64,000 bases of DNA from Saprospira sp. CCB-QB6 (GTDB lineage Bacteria; Bacteroidota; Bacteroidia; Chitinophagales; Saprospiraceae), in NCBI RefSeq assembly GCF_028464065.1, contig NZ_CP116808.1:2063501-2127500 (forward strand). The letters are read 5' to 3'. Both the position numbers and the translations under genes were made by a program. The notes beneath the pieces were generated by a model. The model did no database searches, was not told where the DNA came from, and saw nothing but the letters and a program-made list of their open reading frames with translations. Position 1 is the stretch's first letter; every line of letters begins with the position of its first letter. Shown here piece after piece: positions 20,030 through 27,898 of this stretch.

Positions 20030-20154
20030 ATTCTAGTAAAATTTTGGCCAAAGATAAGGAACTCATTTAAGAAGGCTATTCTTAAATCAATAGAAGAAAA
20101 GTTACTGCTCTTTGTGACGATGATCTAAATAGCTGAAGCGGATCGTTTCTATTT

Positions 20155-20277
20155 GGCCTAGCGATGTGGAGGGGGGGCGCGAAGCGCCAGACCCAGCCGC
20201 CGAAGGCGGCGCAGGGCCGAGCAGACCTGCGAGCCCCGAAACGTAGCGCCGGGCGTAGCCCGCAGGCCCCAAAAAAA
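20155..20277 (-). repeat. GC-rich modular repeat, copy 7 (type A, inverted)
   Basis: Plus-strand order: GGCCTAGCGATG, GGCGCGAAGCGCC-AGACC, CAGC-CGCCGAAGGCGG-CGCAGGGCCGAGCAGACC, GAAACGTAGCGCC and a G-rich end CAGGCCCCAAAAAAA. Both slots hold GC palindromes different from those of its nearest relatives. Confidence 0.88.
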
Positions 20278-20341
20278 TAAAAATTAACTAACAGTTCATT
20301 CTATTTTAAGATGAGAGCTGTAAAAAGCACTAGTAATCAAT

Positions 20342-20349
20342 TACTTTTG
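20342..20349 (+). promoter_or_regulatory. Bacteroidota -7 box (TACTTTTG) before the first RsbR-like gene
   Basis: Matches TAnnTTTG and lies 30 bp before the ATG at 20380. The -33 partner is weak (CTG instead of TTG at 20318-20320, 21 bp upstream). Confidence 0.45.
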
Positions 20350-20379
20350 TGACAATTTTAGGGGATTTAAAAAGTAATT

Positions 20380-21249
20380 ATGGAAAAAAGAGTCGTTTGG
20401 ACCAAAAATGCAGCTTATTATAAGGATCAATACTTTATTTCTGATGAGGAATTGGCTTGTTTGCGAGCTGCTGGGGAGCAGATTACGGCAGAGCGTCGGG
20501 TAGTTTATGATGCACTTTATGAGTGGATGCGCAAATCGGAGCGTTATGCCCACTTTTATAGTGAAGAATTAATTACGGGCATTGCGGCAGATGAGGAAGT
20601 TTTTTGGGATGATGTCGTTTTGGGTCGTTTGACGGATACCTATGTAGATACGCAGCGACATTATGGAGAGCATTTTTCGGGAGCGGGATTAACTTTAGAG
20701 TCATTTGTAGGGATTTTGACTTGTTTTCATGAGCATATCCGTTTTGCTTTTATGCGTAGGGGCTTGGCGAGTTTTGAGTTGATGACTGCCTTTAAAAAAT
20801 TTGCACAGGTAGCGGTAGATATTGTTACAGAGGTGTATAACCACAAAATGGCTTGCACCTTACAGGAGCAGAATGATAGCTTGCGAGAACTATCTACGCC
20901 AGTGGCCCAAATATGGGACGGAGTTTTGTTATTGCCTTTGGTTGGATTTATTGATTCTAAGCGGGCACAAGATATTATGCAAAGGATGTTGGCTGAAGTG
21001 GGGGAAACTCAATCTAAATTTTTTATCTTGGATATCAGTGGAGTAGCTATTGTCGATACGGCCGTAGCCAATCATTTAATTAAGATGAGTAAGGCGGCTA
21101 GATTGATGGGTTGCGACTGCATTATATCGGGAATTTCGGGCCCTATTGCGCAGACCATTGTAGAGTTGGGCATTGACATTGATGAAATTCGGACGACTAG
21201 CAGTATGCGGGATGCGCTCCGATTAGCAATTCGGGATCAGAATGAATAA
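20380..21249 (+). CDS. RsbR-like stressosome protein 1 (heme-less globin plus STAS)
   Basis: 289 residues in two parts. Residues 1-160 resemble the globin sensor domain of RsbR. At the position expected for the heme-binding His, aligned by the following GL-LESFVG text, there is F99, so heme binding is unlikely. Residues 170-285 are a STAS domain with ILDISGVAIVDTAVANHLIK. The two Thr that RsbT-type kinases phosphorylate in Bacillus RsbR appear conserved as T227 (VDT) and T259 (AQT). It begins a run of paralogues, with the next one 12 bp downstream. No RsbS or RsbT gene is adjacent. Confidence 0.88.
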   Translation: MEKRVVWTKNAAYYKDQYFISDEELACLRAAGEQITAERRVVYDALYEWMRKSERYAHFYSEELITGIAADEEVFWDDVVLGRLTDTYVDTQRHYGEHFSGAGLTLESFVGILTCFHEHIRFAFMRRGLASFELMTAFKKFAQVAVDIVTEVYNHKMACTLQEQNDSLRELSTPVAQIWDGVLLLPLVGFIDSKRAQDIMQRMLAEVGETQSKFFILDISGVAIVDTAVANHLIKMSKAARLMGCDCIISGISGPIAQTIVELGIDIDEIRTTSSMRDALRLAIRDQNE

Positions 21250-21261
21250 GAACAAACAAAT

Positions 21262-22143
21262 ATGGCAATTGTAAAAATCAATAAACAGCGTTATTGGAGC
21301 ATTTTCATGCTTGAGGAAGAGGATTTGGAAATCGTTAAACAGGCGGGCAAAGCCATTCTTCCTCGTCAGGATGCTGTTTTTGAAGAATTTTATGCTTGGT
21401 TAGAGTTCCAGCCAGAGTATAGCGATGACTATACAGAGGATATCATTGGCCGTTTTGATCGGCAGTCTCATATATTTTGGGAACATATTTTATCGGCCAA
21501 AATTGATGAAGAATCGGTTAGTTATCGAGAGCGTTTGGTGCAGGACCTCCTCAAACTAGGCTTGCCATTTGAAGCCTACTTATCGGCTGTATTTGCTCTG
21601 CATGAACTCATCGAGAAGGCTTTTGTCCAAGAGGGCGTGGCTAGCTTTGAGTTGATGCAGGCCTTTAAGAAAGTGAGTAGCGTGGGGATTTTTATCGCTA
21701 TTGACACTTTTAACAATGAAATGAATAAGCAGCTGCAGGCGCAAAATGATATGCTCATGCAACTGTCTACTCCCGTAACGCCCATTTGGGAAGACATTTT
21801 ACTTTTGCCTATTGTGGGGATTGTGGATTCTTTGCGGGCCCAAAATATTATGTCGGCTGTACTCCAAGAAATTGCCGAGCGCCAAGCCAAGGTTTTCATT
21901 CTAGATATTAGCGGCGTGGCTATTGTCGATACGGCTGTAGCCAATTATTTTATTCGGGTGAGCAAAGCGGCTTGGTTGATGGGCTGTAAAACTATTCTTT
22001 CAGGTATTTCTCCCGCCATTGCCCAAACTTTAGTAGAATTAGGGGTTGATATTGGCCGACTAAGCACCAGAAGCAATATGCAGGATGCTTTGGATAGAGC
22101 TTTTGATTGGACGGGCCGGGCAGTTGTGGAAAAAAGGCGCTAA
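21262..22143 (+). CDS. RsbR-like stressosome protein 2 (divergent paralogue)
   Basis: 293 residues with the same globin-like plus STAS layout as its upstream neighbour, from which it is separated by 12 bp, so the two form an operon. It is the most divergent of the five: the N-terminus begins with a different text (KINKQRYWSIFMLEEE), the globin part lacks the RHYG motif, and L96 stands at the heme-ligand position. The STAS part keeps ILDISGVAIVDTAVANYF with T224 and T256. A basic tail (GRAVVEKRR) follows. Confidence 0.86.
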   Translation: MAIVKINKQRYWSIFMLEEEDLEIVKQAGKAILPRQDAVFEEFYAWLEFQPEYSDDYTEDIIGRFDRQSHIFWEHILSAKIDEESVSYRERLVQDLLKLGLPFEAYLSAVFALHELIEKAFVQEGVASFELMQAFKKVSSVGIFIAIDTFNNEMNKQLQAQNDMLMQLSTPVTPIWEDILLLPIVGIVDSLRAQNIMSAVLQEIAERQAKVFILDISGVAIVDTAVANYFIRVSKAAWLMGCKTILSGISPAIAQTLVELGVDIGRLSTRSNMQDALDRAFDWTGRAVVEKRR

Positions 22144-22210
22144 AAGATCAGGGCTTTAATTCTTTTTGAGTAAATTAGAAAACCCCTCTAAACTACTTAA
22201 TTGGAATATT

Positions 22211-22798
22211 ATGGCAGAATTTAAAGCCTTTGCAGCGAATATCGAAGTGAATGCAACCACCGTACTTTCTTTTATTCACTCCATGAAAAGAGGACAAGAA
22301 AAACGCTTGGCCCTGCTCGAAAAACATGGTATCCGACCCGAAGAAGGTGGCTGGTACCCCCAACAAGAATGGCTCAATGCCTTTAAAGAATTGAGCGAAA
22401 CTGTAGGAGAAATGAACCTCCTATTAATTGGTATGGCTATCATTGAGAATGCCGAATTCCCCCCTTTTAACTCGCTAAAAGAAGGCCTAGAGGTGATTGA
22501 TGTGGCGTATCACATGAATCACCGAGATCAAAATGGCCAGCTGCTCTTTAATCCAGAAACAGGCGAGAAAACAGCAGGCATTGGTTGCTACGACTTGCAA
22601 TATTACAACGAAGAAGAGCGTCGTGCAATCATGTATTGCCACAATCCTTACCCCAGTAAATTTGATCAAGGCATTATTACGGCTCTCTGCCGCCGCCTAC
22701 GGCCCGATTGTATCAAAACGATAGATGTTCGCCCCGATTTAGAAAAGGAAAGACGCCCAAAAGGAGGTGATTCCTGCACGTTTCTAATCAAGTGGTGA
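22211..22798 (+). CDS. Conserved protein of unknown function within RsbR-like array
   Basis: 195 residues from the ATG at 22211; the longer frame needs a TTG start at 22166. I cannot assign a name. It has motifs that look conserved: GGWYPQQEWLNAF, a Cys-His pair in MYCHNPYPSKFDQGI, and the ending GGDSCTFLIKW. These recall a widespread single-domain family in bacteria that I associate loosely with heme/NO or V4R-like small-ligand folds, but I could not confirm this. It is 67 bp downstream of an RsbR-like gene on the same strand, so it may provide or receive a signal in the same pathway. Confidence 0.7.
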   Translation: MAEFKAFAANIEVNATTVLSFIHSMKRGQEKRLALLEKHGIRPEEGGWYPQQEWLNAFKELSETVGEMNLLLIGMAIIENAEFPPFNSLKEGLEVIDVAYHMNHRDQNGQLLFNPETGEKTAGIGCYDLQYYNEEERRAIMYCHNPYPSKFDQGIITALCRRLRPDCIKTIDVRPDLEKERRPKGGDSCTFLIKW

Positions 22799-22801
22799 TG
22801 A

Positions 22802-22948
22802 ATGAGGGGCTGCCCCTCGCTTTGCTCGGGTCGGGCTGTGTCGCAGCTCGCTGTTCGCTCGGCCCTGCGCCGCCTTCGGCGGCTGGGTCTGGCGCTTCGC
22901 GCCCCTGCTATCCATCCCTCAGCCTGCGGGCGCTTCGCGCCCTGTCCA
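22802..22948 (+). repeat. GC-rich modular repeat, copy 8 (type B)
   Basis: GGGGCTGCCCC directly after the stop at 22798, then GGGTCGGGCTGTGTCG, core GCTCGCTGTTCGCTCGGCCC, slot palindrome CCGCCTTCGGCGG, GGGTCTGGC-GCTTCGCGC and CCATCCCTCAGCC. It fills the convergent gap to murB. Confidence 0.9.
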
Positions 22949-22954
22949 CCGCAA

Positions 22955-23953
22955 TTAGGGCCAATAATTAACTTCAGGCTCCAAGTTTACACCAAATTTT
23001 TTAACTATATCTTGCTGTATAGCTTCCGCTAATTGGACAATTTCTTTGCCCTTGGCTCCACCATGGTTTACCAAAACTAAGGCCTGGCGGTCGTGTACCC
23101 CCACCGCGCCAATTTTTTTGCCTTTCCAAGCCGCTTGATCAATCAGCCAGCCTGCAGCCAATTTGACTTTTCCATCCGCTTGCGGATAATGTGGCATTTT
23201 TGGATATTGGGCCAATAATTTGTCTAAAATAACTTTAGAAACAATAGGGTTCTTAAAAAAAGAACCTGCATTGGGCAAAACTTTGGGGTCGGGTAACTTT
23301 GCCCGCCGAATGCGCATCACGGCTTCTGCCACAGCCCGAATGCTCAAGGGCTGTTCTCCCAGCTCTTCTCGAATACTACCATACTCTAAGCGAAATACTG
23401 GCTGTCTGCGCAGTTTTAGGACCAAAGAACAAATAATAAAGCGGCCAGGATAAACCGATTTAAAAACACTGTCTCTATATCCGAATCGACAGTCCTCTTG
23501 CTCAAACTTTCGCATTTCCTGATATTTGCAATCCCAGGCCTGGACCAAATGGCAAACCTCCGAAAACTCAACTCCATAAGCACCAATATTCTGTACAGGG
23601 GCGGCCCCTACTGAGCCTGGAATTAAGGCTAAATTCTCAAGGCCAGCCCAGTTATTAGCCAAACAATAAAGGACCAATTCCTGCCAATTTTCTCCAGCAC
23701 CTACTTCTAGATAAATAAAGTCTTTATCTTGCCCAATCAAACGCTTGCCTTTCAGTTGGTTGTGGATGACTAATCCCGAAATGTCTCCCCGCAATAAAAT
23801 ATTAGAGCCGCCTCCCAAAATATAGTTGGGCCGCTCTCGCCAATCTCTAAGTAAAGACAATTTAGCTAAAGTATCAAGGGCCAAATAAGCCTCTGCCTGC
23901 GCTGCAATGCCAAAGCTGTTGAGCTCCTTTAATGAATGCTGGTAAGAAATCAT
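22955..23953 (-). CDS. murB: UDP-N-acetylmuramate dehydrogenase
   Basis: FAD enzyme that reduces UDP-GlcNAc-enolpyruvate to UDP-MurNAc in peptidoglycan synthesis. Seen: LGGGSNILLRGD (FAD-binding PP-loop), the LIPGSVGAAPVQNIGAYG stretch, FGYRDSVFK, and PNAGSFFKNP carrying the proton-donor Ser of the family; the C-terminal LEPEVNYW is typical. Length 332 fits type I MurB. It splits the RsbR-like array and is oriented against it. The small membrane-protein gene upstream is only 3 bp away. Confidence 0.97.
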   Translation of the reverse strand: MISYQHSLKELNSFGIAAQAEAYLALDTLAKLSLLRDWRERPNYILGGGSNILLRGDISGLVIHNQLKGKRLIGQDKDFIYLEVGAGENWQELVLYCLANNWAGLENLALIPGSVGAAPVQNIGAYGVEFSEVCHLVQAWDCKYQEMRKFEQEDCRFGYRDSVFKSVYPGRFIICSLVLKLRRQPVFRLEYGSIREELGEQPLSIRAVAEAVMRIRRAKLPDPKVLPNAGSFFKNPIVSKVILDKLLAQYPKMPHYPQADGKVKLAAGWLIDQAAWKGKKIGAVGVHDRQALVLVNHGGAKGKEIVQLAEAIQQDIVKKFGVNLEPEVNYWP

Positions 23954-23956
23954 AAT

Positions 23957-24256
23957 TTAGCTGTTATACATTAAAATAAGCACACAAATGGTGGCAATAG
24001 TAGTTAAGACTGTCGCCATGCGAACCGTAAAGCGAATCCCCCCACAAAATTGTCGAATGGCATTTTCCTGTTCTGGATACTTAGGGATAATTTCTTCCTC
24101 TAGTTTTTTAGGACTAAAAATATGACTGGCCCCAAACTCTACGCGGTGTTTAACCAAAATACCATAAGCCTTAACTACCTTAACCCTAGAATAAATGACT
24201 ATAGTTAAGACTGCAAAAAAGCAAATAATAGTGATGCTAATCAGTATGTTTTCCAT
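23957..24256 (-). CDS. Small two-helix membrane protein, unknown
   Basis: 99 residues not recognised. Two hydrophobic helices are visible: residues about 3-23 (ILISITIICFFAVLTIVIY) and about 77-97 (MATVLTTIATICVLILMY), separated by a charged loop with KKLEEEIIPKYPEQENAIRQF. It lies 3 bp upstream of murB on the same strand and is probably co-transcribed. A role in the cell envelope is possible from context only. Confidence 0.75.
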   Translation of the reverse strand: MENILISITIICFFAVLTIVIYSRVKVVKAYGILVKHRVEFGASHIFSPKKLEEEIIPKYPEQENAIRQFCGGIRFTVRMATVLTTIATICVLILMYNS

Positions 24257-24302
24257 CTTTAAGTTGACTATTTTGAGGGGCCAATATACGTATAAAATAA
24301 GC

Positions 24303-24341
24303 AGCCTCCAATGCTTTAGTCATTAGAAAGCATTGGAGGCT
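24303..24341. repeat. 15-bp perfect inverted repeat in divergent spacer
   Basis: Arms AGCCTCCAATGCTTT (24303-24317) and its exact complement (24327-24341) with a 9-nt loop. No T-tract follows on either strand, and it lies upstream of both divergent genes, so a simple terminator does not fit well. Confidence 0.7.
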
Positions 24342-24497
24342 CTAAAGGCTAGATATAAGGTTGATTACGCCTATATAATAGTTGTTTATACATCCTTATA
24401 GCAAGGGAACTCCAGCCAGCAAAATAAAAATGAAAGAATGTTATTTTTTTTTGAAAAAAAGATAACTTAGGGCTGTAAAAAATCCTCCCCTTGAATT

Positions 24498-25355
24498 ATG
24501 ATAGCACCTAAACGAGATCTCCTCTATTATAAACGACAGTATTTTATTACTGCTTTGGACTTAGCTCACTTAGCCCAAAGTGAGGAGCAAATGGAAGTAG
24601 AACGTCGAGCTGTATTTGATGAGCTTTATGCTTGGATGCGCCAGCATGAAGAGTTTGCAGTTTACTATCCAGAAGAATTGATTATGGGCCTGTCTGCAAG
24701 TGAAGAGCTTTTTTGGGCCAATATTATAGGAGGACGCTTTAATGAGGAATATATTGCCACAGAGCGAGCCTATGGACTGCAGTTTGCCCAAACGGGAATT
24801 CCCCTAGATGCTTATATTGCTGTTTTATTGGCATTTCATGAGTTTACATATCAAGCGTATCAACGCCAAGGTTTAGCTTCTGTAGAGCGAGTGATGGCCT
24901 ACAAGAAACTATCTCAAGCCTCTATAGAAATTATTACAGAGGTCTATTCAGATATTATTCAACAACAATTAGAAGAGCAAAACGAAGCGCTCAGAGAACT
25001 CTCTACGCCTGTAGCCGAGATCTGGGACGGAATCTTATTGTTGCCCTTGGTGGGATTTATTGACTCTAAACGCGCTAAAGACATGATGGAAACCATGCTC
25101 TTTAATGTTGCAGAAAAACAAGCCAAGGTTTTCATCTTGGATATTTCAGGGGTCGCTATCGTAGATACTGCAGTAGCCAATCACCTAATAAAAATGACCA
25201 AAGCTGGTCGTCTGATGGGCTGTGACTGTATTATTTCAGGAATTTCAGGTTCTATCGCTCAAACTATTGTAGAACTGGGAATTCAAATTGATGAAATTCA
25301 AACTACTGGTAGTATGCGTGATGCCTTAGCTCAAGCCATGCGCCAAACCCAATAA
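24498..25355 (+). CDS. RsbR-like stressosome protein 3
   Basis: 285 residues: globin-like sensor (about 1-155, FAQTGIPLDAYIAVLLAFHEF) and STAS (about 165-280). F97 occupies the heme-ligand position. The STAS phospho-acceptor candidates are T224 and T256. The segment STPVAEIWDGILLLPLVGFIDSKRA linking the two parts is nearly identical to paralogues 1 and 4. It heads the second block of the array (24.5-27.2 kb), 241 bp from the divergent small membrane-protein gene. Confidence 0.88.
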   Translation: MIAPKRDLLYYKRQYFITALDLAHLAQSEEQMEVERRAVFDELYAWMRQHEEFAVYYPEELIMGLSASEELFWANIIGGRFNEEYIATERAYGLQFAQTGIPLDAYIAVLLAFHEFTYQAYQRQGLASVERVMAYKKLSQASIEIITEVYSDIIQQQLEEQNEALRELSTPVAEIWDGILLLPLVGFIDSKRAKDMMETMLFNVAEKQAKVFILDISGVAIVDTAVANHLIKMTKAGRLMGCDCIISGISGSIAQTIVELGIQIDEIQTTGSMRDALAQAMRQTQ

Positions 25356-25375
25356 TTTATTTAAAAGACTCAACG

Positions 25376-25405
25376 CATACCCTAGATCCCCTATACTAGG
25401 GTATG
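25376..25405 (+). repeat. Hairpin between RsbR-like genes 3 and 4
   Basis: Perfect 10-bp arms (CATACCCTAG and CTAGGGTATG) with a 10-nt loop, 20 bp after one stop and 22 bp before the next start. No T-run follows. It may modulate read-through between the two genes. Confidence 0.55.
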
Positions 25406-25427
25406 AGGTCATTAGCTAAAACTGTGT

Positions 25428-26279
25428 ATGAAAGTCAGAGATATTAGTTATTACAAGCGCTTCTACTTTATTACAGATGAAGCCCTAGCCCATTTGGCAG
25501 AAACAGAAAAACAAATGGAAGTCGAAATGCGCCAGTGTTTCGATGAAGTTTACGAACTGTTACGCCACCATCCAGAGTATAGCTTATTCTACATAGAACA
25601 ACTTATCCCTGTGGTTCAATCCGCTGAAAAAGAACTTTGGTTAGATATTACAGCTGCTCGATATGATGATCGATTTGTTGCTTCTTGTTATTCTTTTGGG
25701 CAGTTTTTCGCCGCATCAGGTTTGCCGCTAAAAGCTCATTTGGAGTCCCTAATGACCATCTATGAATGTATGTATAACGCCTTTAAGCGACAAGGACTCA
25801 ATGATGGTGACCGCATGATGACAATGAATAAAATGGCTAGAACAACCCTAGACATTATCTCAGAAGTCGATAATAACAACATTCAGAAAAAATTAGAAGA
25901 ACAAAACGATACCCTTCGTGAACTCTCTACTCCCGTAGCCGAAATTTGGAACGGGATACTTCTCCTTCCCTTAGTCGGCTTTATTGATTCGAAACGAGCT
26001 AAGGATATGATGGAGACAATGTTGTCTAATGTTGCTGAAAAACAAGCAAAAGTATTTATATTAGACATATCAGGAGTAGCTATCGTAGATACTGCTGTAG
26101 CCAATCACCTGATTAAAATGACTAAAGCTAGCCGCCTGATGGGCTGCGATTGCATCATTTCAGGTATTTCTGGTCCTATCGCCCAAACAATTGTCGAACT
26201 CGGTATCCAAATCGACGAAATTGAAACGACTGGCAGTATGCGCGATGCCCTGGCCCTTGCCATGAAGCGTACTGGCTAA
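25428..26279 (+). CDS. RsbR-like stressosome protein 4
   Basis: 283 residues of the same architecture. The sensor half differs most in the helix after the linker (CYSFGQFFAASGLPLKAHLESLMTIYE), where paralogues 1, 3 and 5 have FHE; F94 stands at the heme-ligand position. The STAS half is almost identical to paralogue 3, with T222 and T254 conserved. Strongly conserved STAS with varying sensor suggests different inputs into one complex. Only 13 bp separate it from the next paralogue. Confidence 0.88.
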   Translation: MKVRDISYYKRFYFITDEALAHLAETEKQMEVEMRQCFDEVYELLRHHPEYSLFYIEQLIPVVQSAEKELWLDITAARYDDRFVASCYSFGQFFAASGLPLKAHLESLMTIYECMYNAFKRQGLNDGDRMMTMNKMARTTLDIISEVDNNNIQKKLEEQNDTLRELSTPVAEIWNGILLLPLVGFIDSKRAKDMMETMLSNVAEKQAKVFILDISGVAIVDTAVANHLIKMTKASRLMGCDCIISGISGPIAQTIVELGIQIDEIETTGSMRDALALAMKRTG

Positions 26280-26292
26280 AAAATCGCTAGTC

Positions 26293-27156
26293 ATGGAGCT
26301 AAAACAATGGGATAAGTCCGTAGAATTCTATAGAAAACAATATTTCATCTCCGATGAAGACTTGGCTTGTATGCGTCAAGCCGGAGAGCAGATTATGGAC
26401 CAAATGCGCTGGGCCTACGACCAGCTCTATGATTGGATGCGCCAACATAAACGCTATGAAAATTATTACACAGAAGAACTCATTGGCCTCTTAGCCGAAG
26501 AAGAAGAGCTTTTCTGGACCGATATCGTCCTTGGCCGCCTCTCCGATGAATATATTCATACAGAGGCGGTTTATGGGCTTGAATTCGCCAAAATGAATAT
26601 CCCTTTAGAAGGATATGTAGGCGCCTTGGTGGCCTTCCACGAGTTCATCCGACAAGCCTATGTCCGCAAAGGCGTGCAGAGCTTCGAGTTAATGTCTGCT
26701 TTTAAAAAGTTTACGCAGGTGTCTATTGACGTGGTGACCGAGGTCTACCAAGATATTATTAGCCACCAACTCGAAGAACAAAATGAAGCTCTCCGAGAGC
26801 GATCTACTCCAGTGGCCCAAATAGCCAAGAACGTACTTTTATTGCCGCTTGTAGGCTTTATTGACTCTAAGCGAGCCCAAGATATGATGGAGGCTATGCT
26901 TAACAATATCGCAGAACAACAAGCCAAGGTCTTTATCTTAGATATTTCAGGGGTCGCTATTGTAGACACTGCTGTGGCTAATCACTTAATTAAAATGACT
27001 AAGGCGAGTAGCCTGATGGGTTGCCATTGCATCATTTCTGGCGTATCTGGCCCTATCGCCCAAACTATTGTCGAATTAGGCGTTCAAATTGACGAAATTG
27101 ATACCCGCGGAAGTATGCGCGATGCCTTAGCGGCAGCTCTTAATCGCAATCTTTAA
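26293..27156 (+). CDS. RsbR-like stressosome protein 5
   Basis: 287 residues with globin-like (about 1-160) and STAS (about 170-285) domains. F98 occupies the heme-ligand position. T226 and T258 are kept. The linker has drifted (RERSTPVAQIAKNVLLLPL, where others have WDGILLL or WDGVLLL). It closes the array; its last 17 bp overlap the 3' end of the opposing pterin dehydratase gene. Confidence 0.88.
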   Translation: MELKQWDKSVEFYRKQYFISDEDLACMRQAGEQIMDQMRWAYDQLYDWMRQHKRYENYYTEELIGLLAEEEELFWTDIVLGRLSDEYIHTEAVYGLEFAKMNIPLEGYVGALVAFHEFIRQAYVRKGVQSFELMSAFKKFTQVSIDVVTEVYQDIISHQLEEQNEALRERSTPVAQIAKNVLLLPLVGFIDSKRAQDMMEAMLNNIAEQQAKVFILDISGVAIVDTAVANHLIKMTKASSLMGCHCIISGVSGPIAQTIVELGVQIDEIDTRGSMRDALAAALNRNL

Positions 27157-27403
27157 ATCTGGCGTAAAGCAACTCTATTTTTTGGGCCAATCGATGGTCT
27201 CGCTCCGTAATTGTATTGCCAGCATCATGGCTGCATAATCGGATTTCTAAACGATTGTAGACATTGTACCAATTGGGATGATGATCCCATTTCTCTGCCC
27301 AAAAAGCAACAACGGTCATAAATCCAAAGGCCGCTACAAAATCCTCAAATACAAATTCAGCCACAAGCTGCTGCTCCTCCTCTCTAAAGTGTTGGTAGTT
27401 CAT
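27140..27403 (-). CDS. Pterin-4a-carbinolamine dehydratase family protein
   Basis: 87 residues, full length for the family. The active-site text is FWAEKWDHHPNWYNVYNRLEIRLCSHDAGN, with the His-His-Pro and later Ser-His typical of 4a-hydroxytetrahydrobiopterin dehydratases. These recycle the pterin cofactor of aromatic amino-acid hydroxylases and act as dimers or tetramers. No hydroxylase gene is in the window. Its 3' end overlaps the RsbR-like gene 5 on the other strand. Confidence 0.92.
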   Translation of the reverse strand: MNYQHFREEEQQLVAEFVFEDFVAAFGFMTVVAFWAEKWDHHPNWYNVYNRLEIRLCSHDAGNTITERDHRLAQKIELLYARFKDCD

Positions 27404-27412
27404 TTTTTAATG

Positions 27413-27530
27413 CTTTTTTGGGGCGGATACTCCTTTCAGTCGTCGAAGACGGTCTAAAGACCTTGTTGTCGTTGCGCAGCTCGCTGTTATTTGCTTCGCT
27501 GCGTCGCACTGTTGCAGATCGCTAGGCCGC
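27413..27530 (+). repeat. GC-rich modular repeat, copy 9 (TCGTCGAA module form)
   Basis: TTTTTTGGGGCGGATACTCC, then TCAGTCGTCGAAGAC, slot palindrome GGTCTAAAGACC, CTTGTTGTCGTT and GCAGCTCGCTGTT, ending GATCGCTAGGCC. The slot palindrome differs from the CCCTAAAGGG of copy 1 but still pairs. Confidence 0.85.
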
Positions 27531-27617
27531 TCAACAGATATCTTTGTGCTCATTGTTTTGCTCTGGCCCAAAAATAATAAAGCCAGCTTTGTTTTTAATG
27601 GAAACAGCAGAAGAATA

Positions 27618-27778
27618 GGCGGCCTTGCCGCCGCAAAGGCGCGCAGCGCCTCGGCTGAGGGATGGGCAGCAGTGGCCCGAAGGGCCAGACCCAGCCGCCA
27701 AAGGCGGCGCAGGGCCGAGCGAACAGCGAGCTGCGAGACAGCCCGACCCGAGCGAAGGGCGGGGCAGCCCCAAAAAAA
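27618..27778 (-). repeat. GC-rich modular repeat, copy 10 (type B, inverted)
   Basis: GGCTGAGGGATGG, GGCCCGAAGGGCC-AGACC, CAGC-CGCCAAAGGCGG-CGCAGGGCCGAGCGAAC, CAGCCCGACCCG and GGGGCAGCCCCAAAAAAA. It makes an inverted pair with copy 9. A further palindrome (GGCGGCCTTGCCGCC) precedes it. Confidence 0.88.
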
Positions 27779-27898
27779 GAAGCTTCTGCACTCATTTTTT
27801 CCGCTCTTACAAATGGCTGCAAAAATTGAAATCTCTTCTGTATCTTTAGAGGCTCGACTTTAAAAGAGTGCTTTAACGAAAATCTGAAAAACAGAGCT

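Noticed and set aside
20380-27156. Heme-binding globin-coupled sensors
   Set aside because: The sensor halves resemble globin sensors, but all five have Phe or Leu at the position expected for the proximal His, so I call them heme-less RsbR-type domains.
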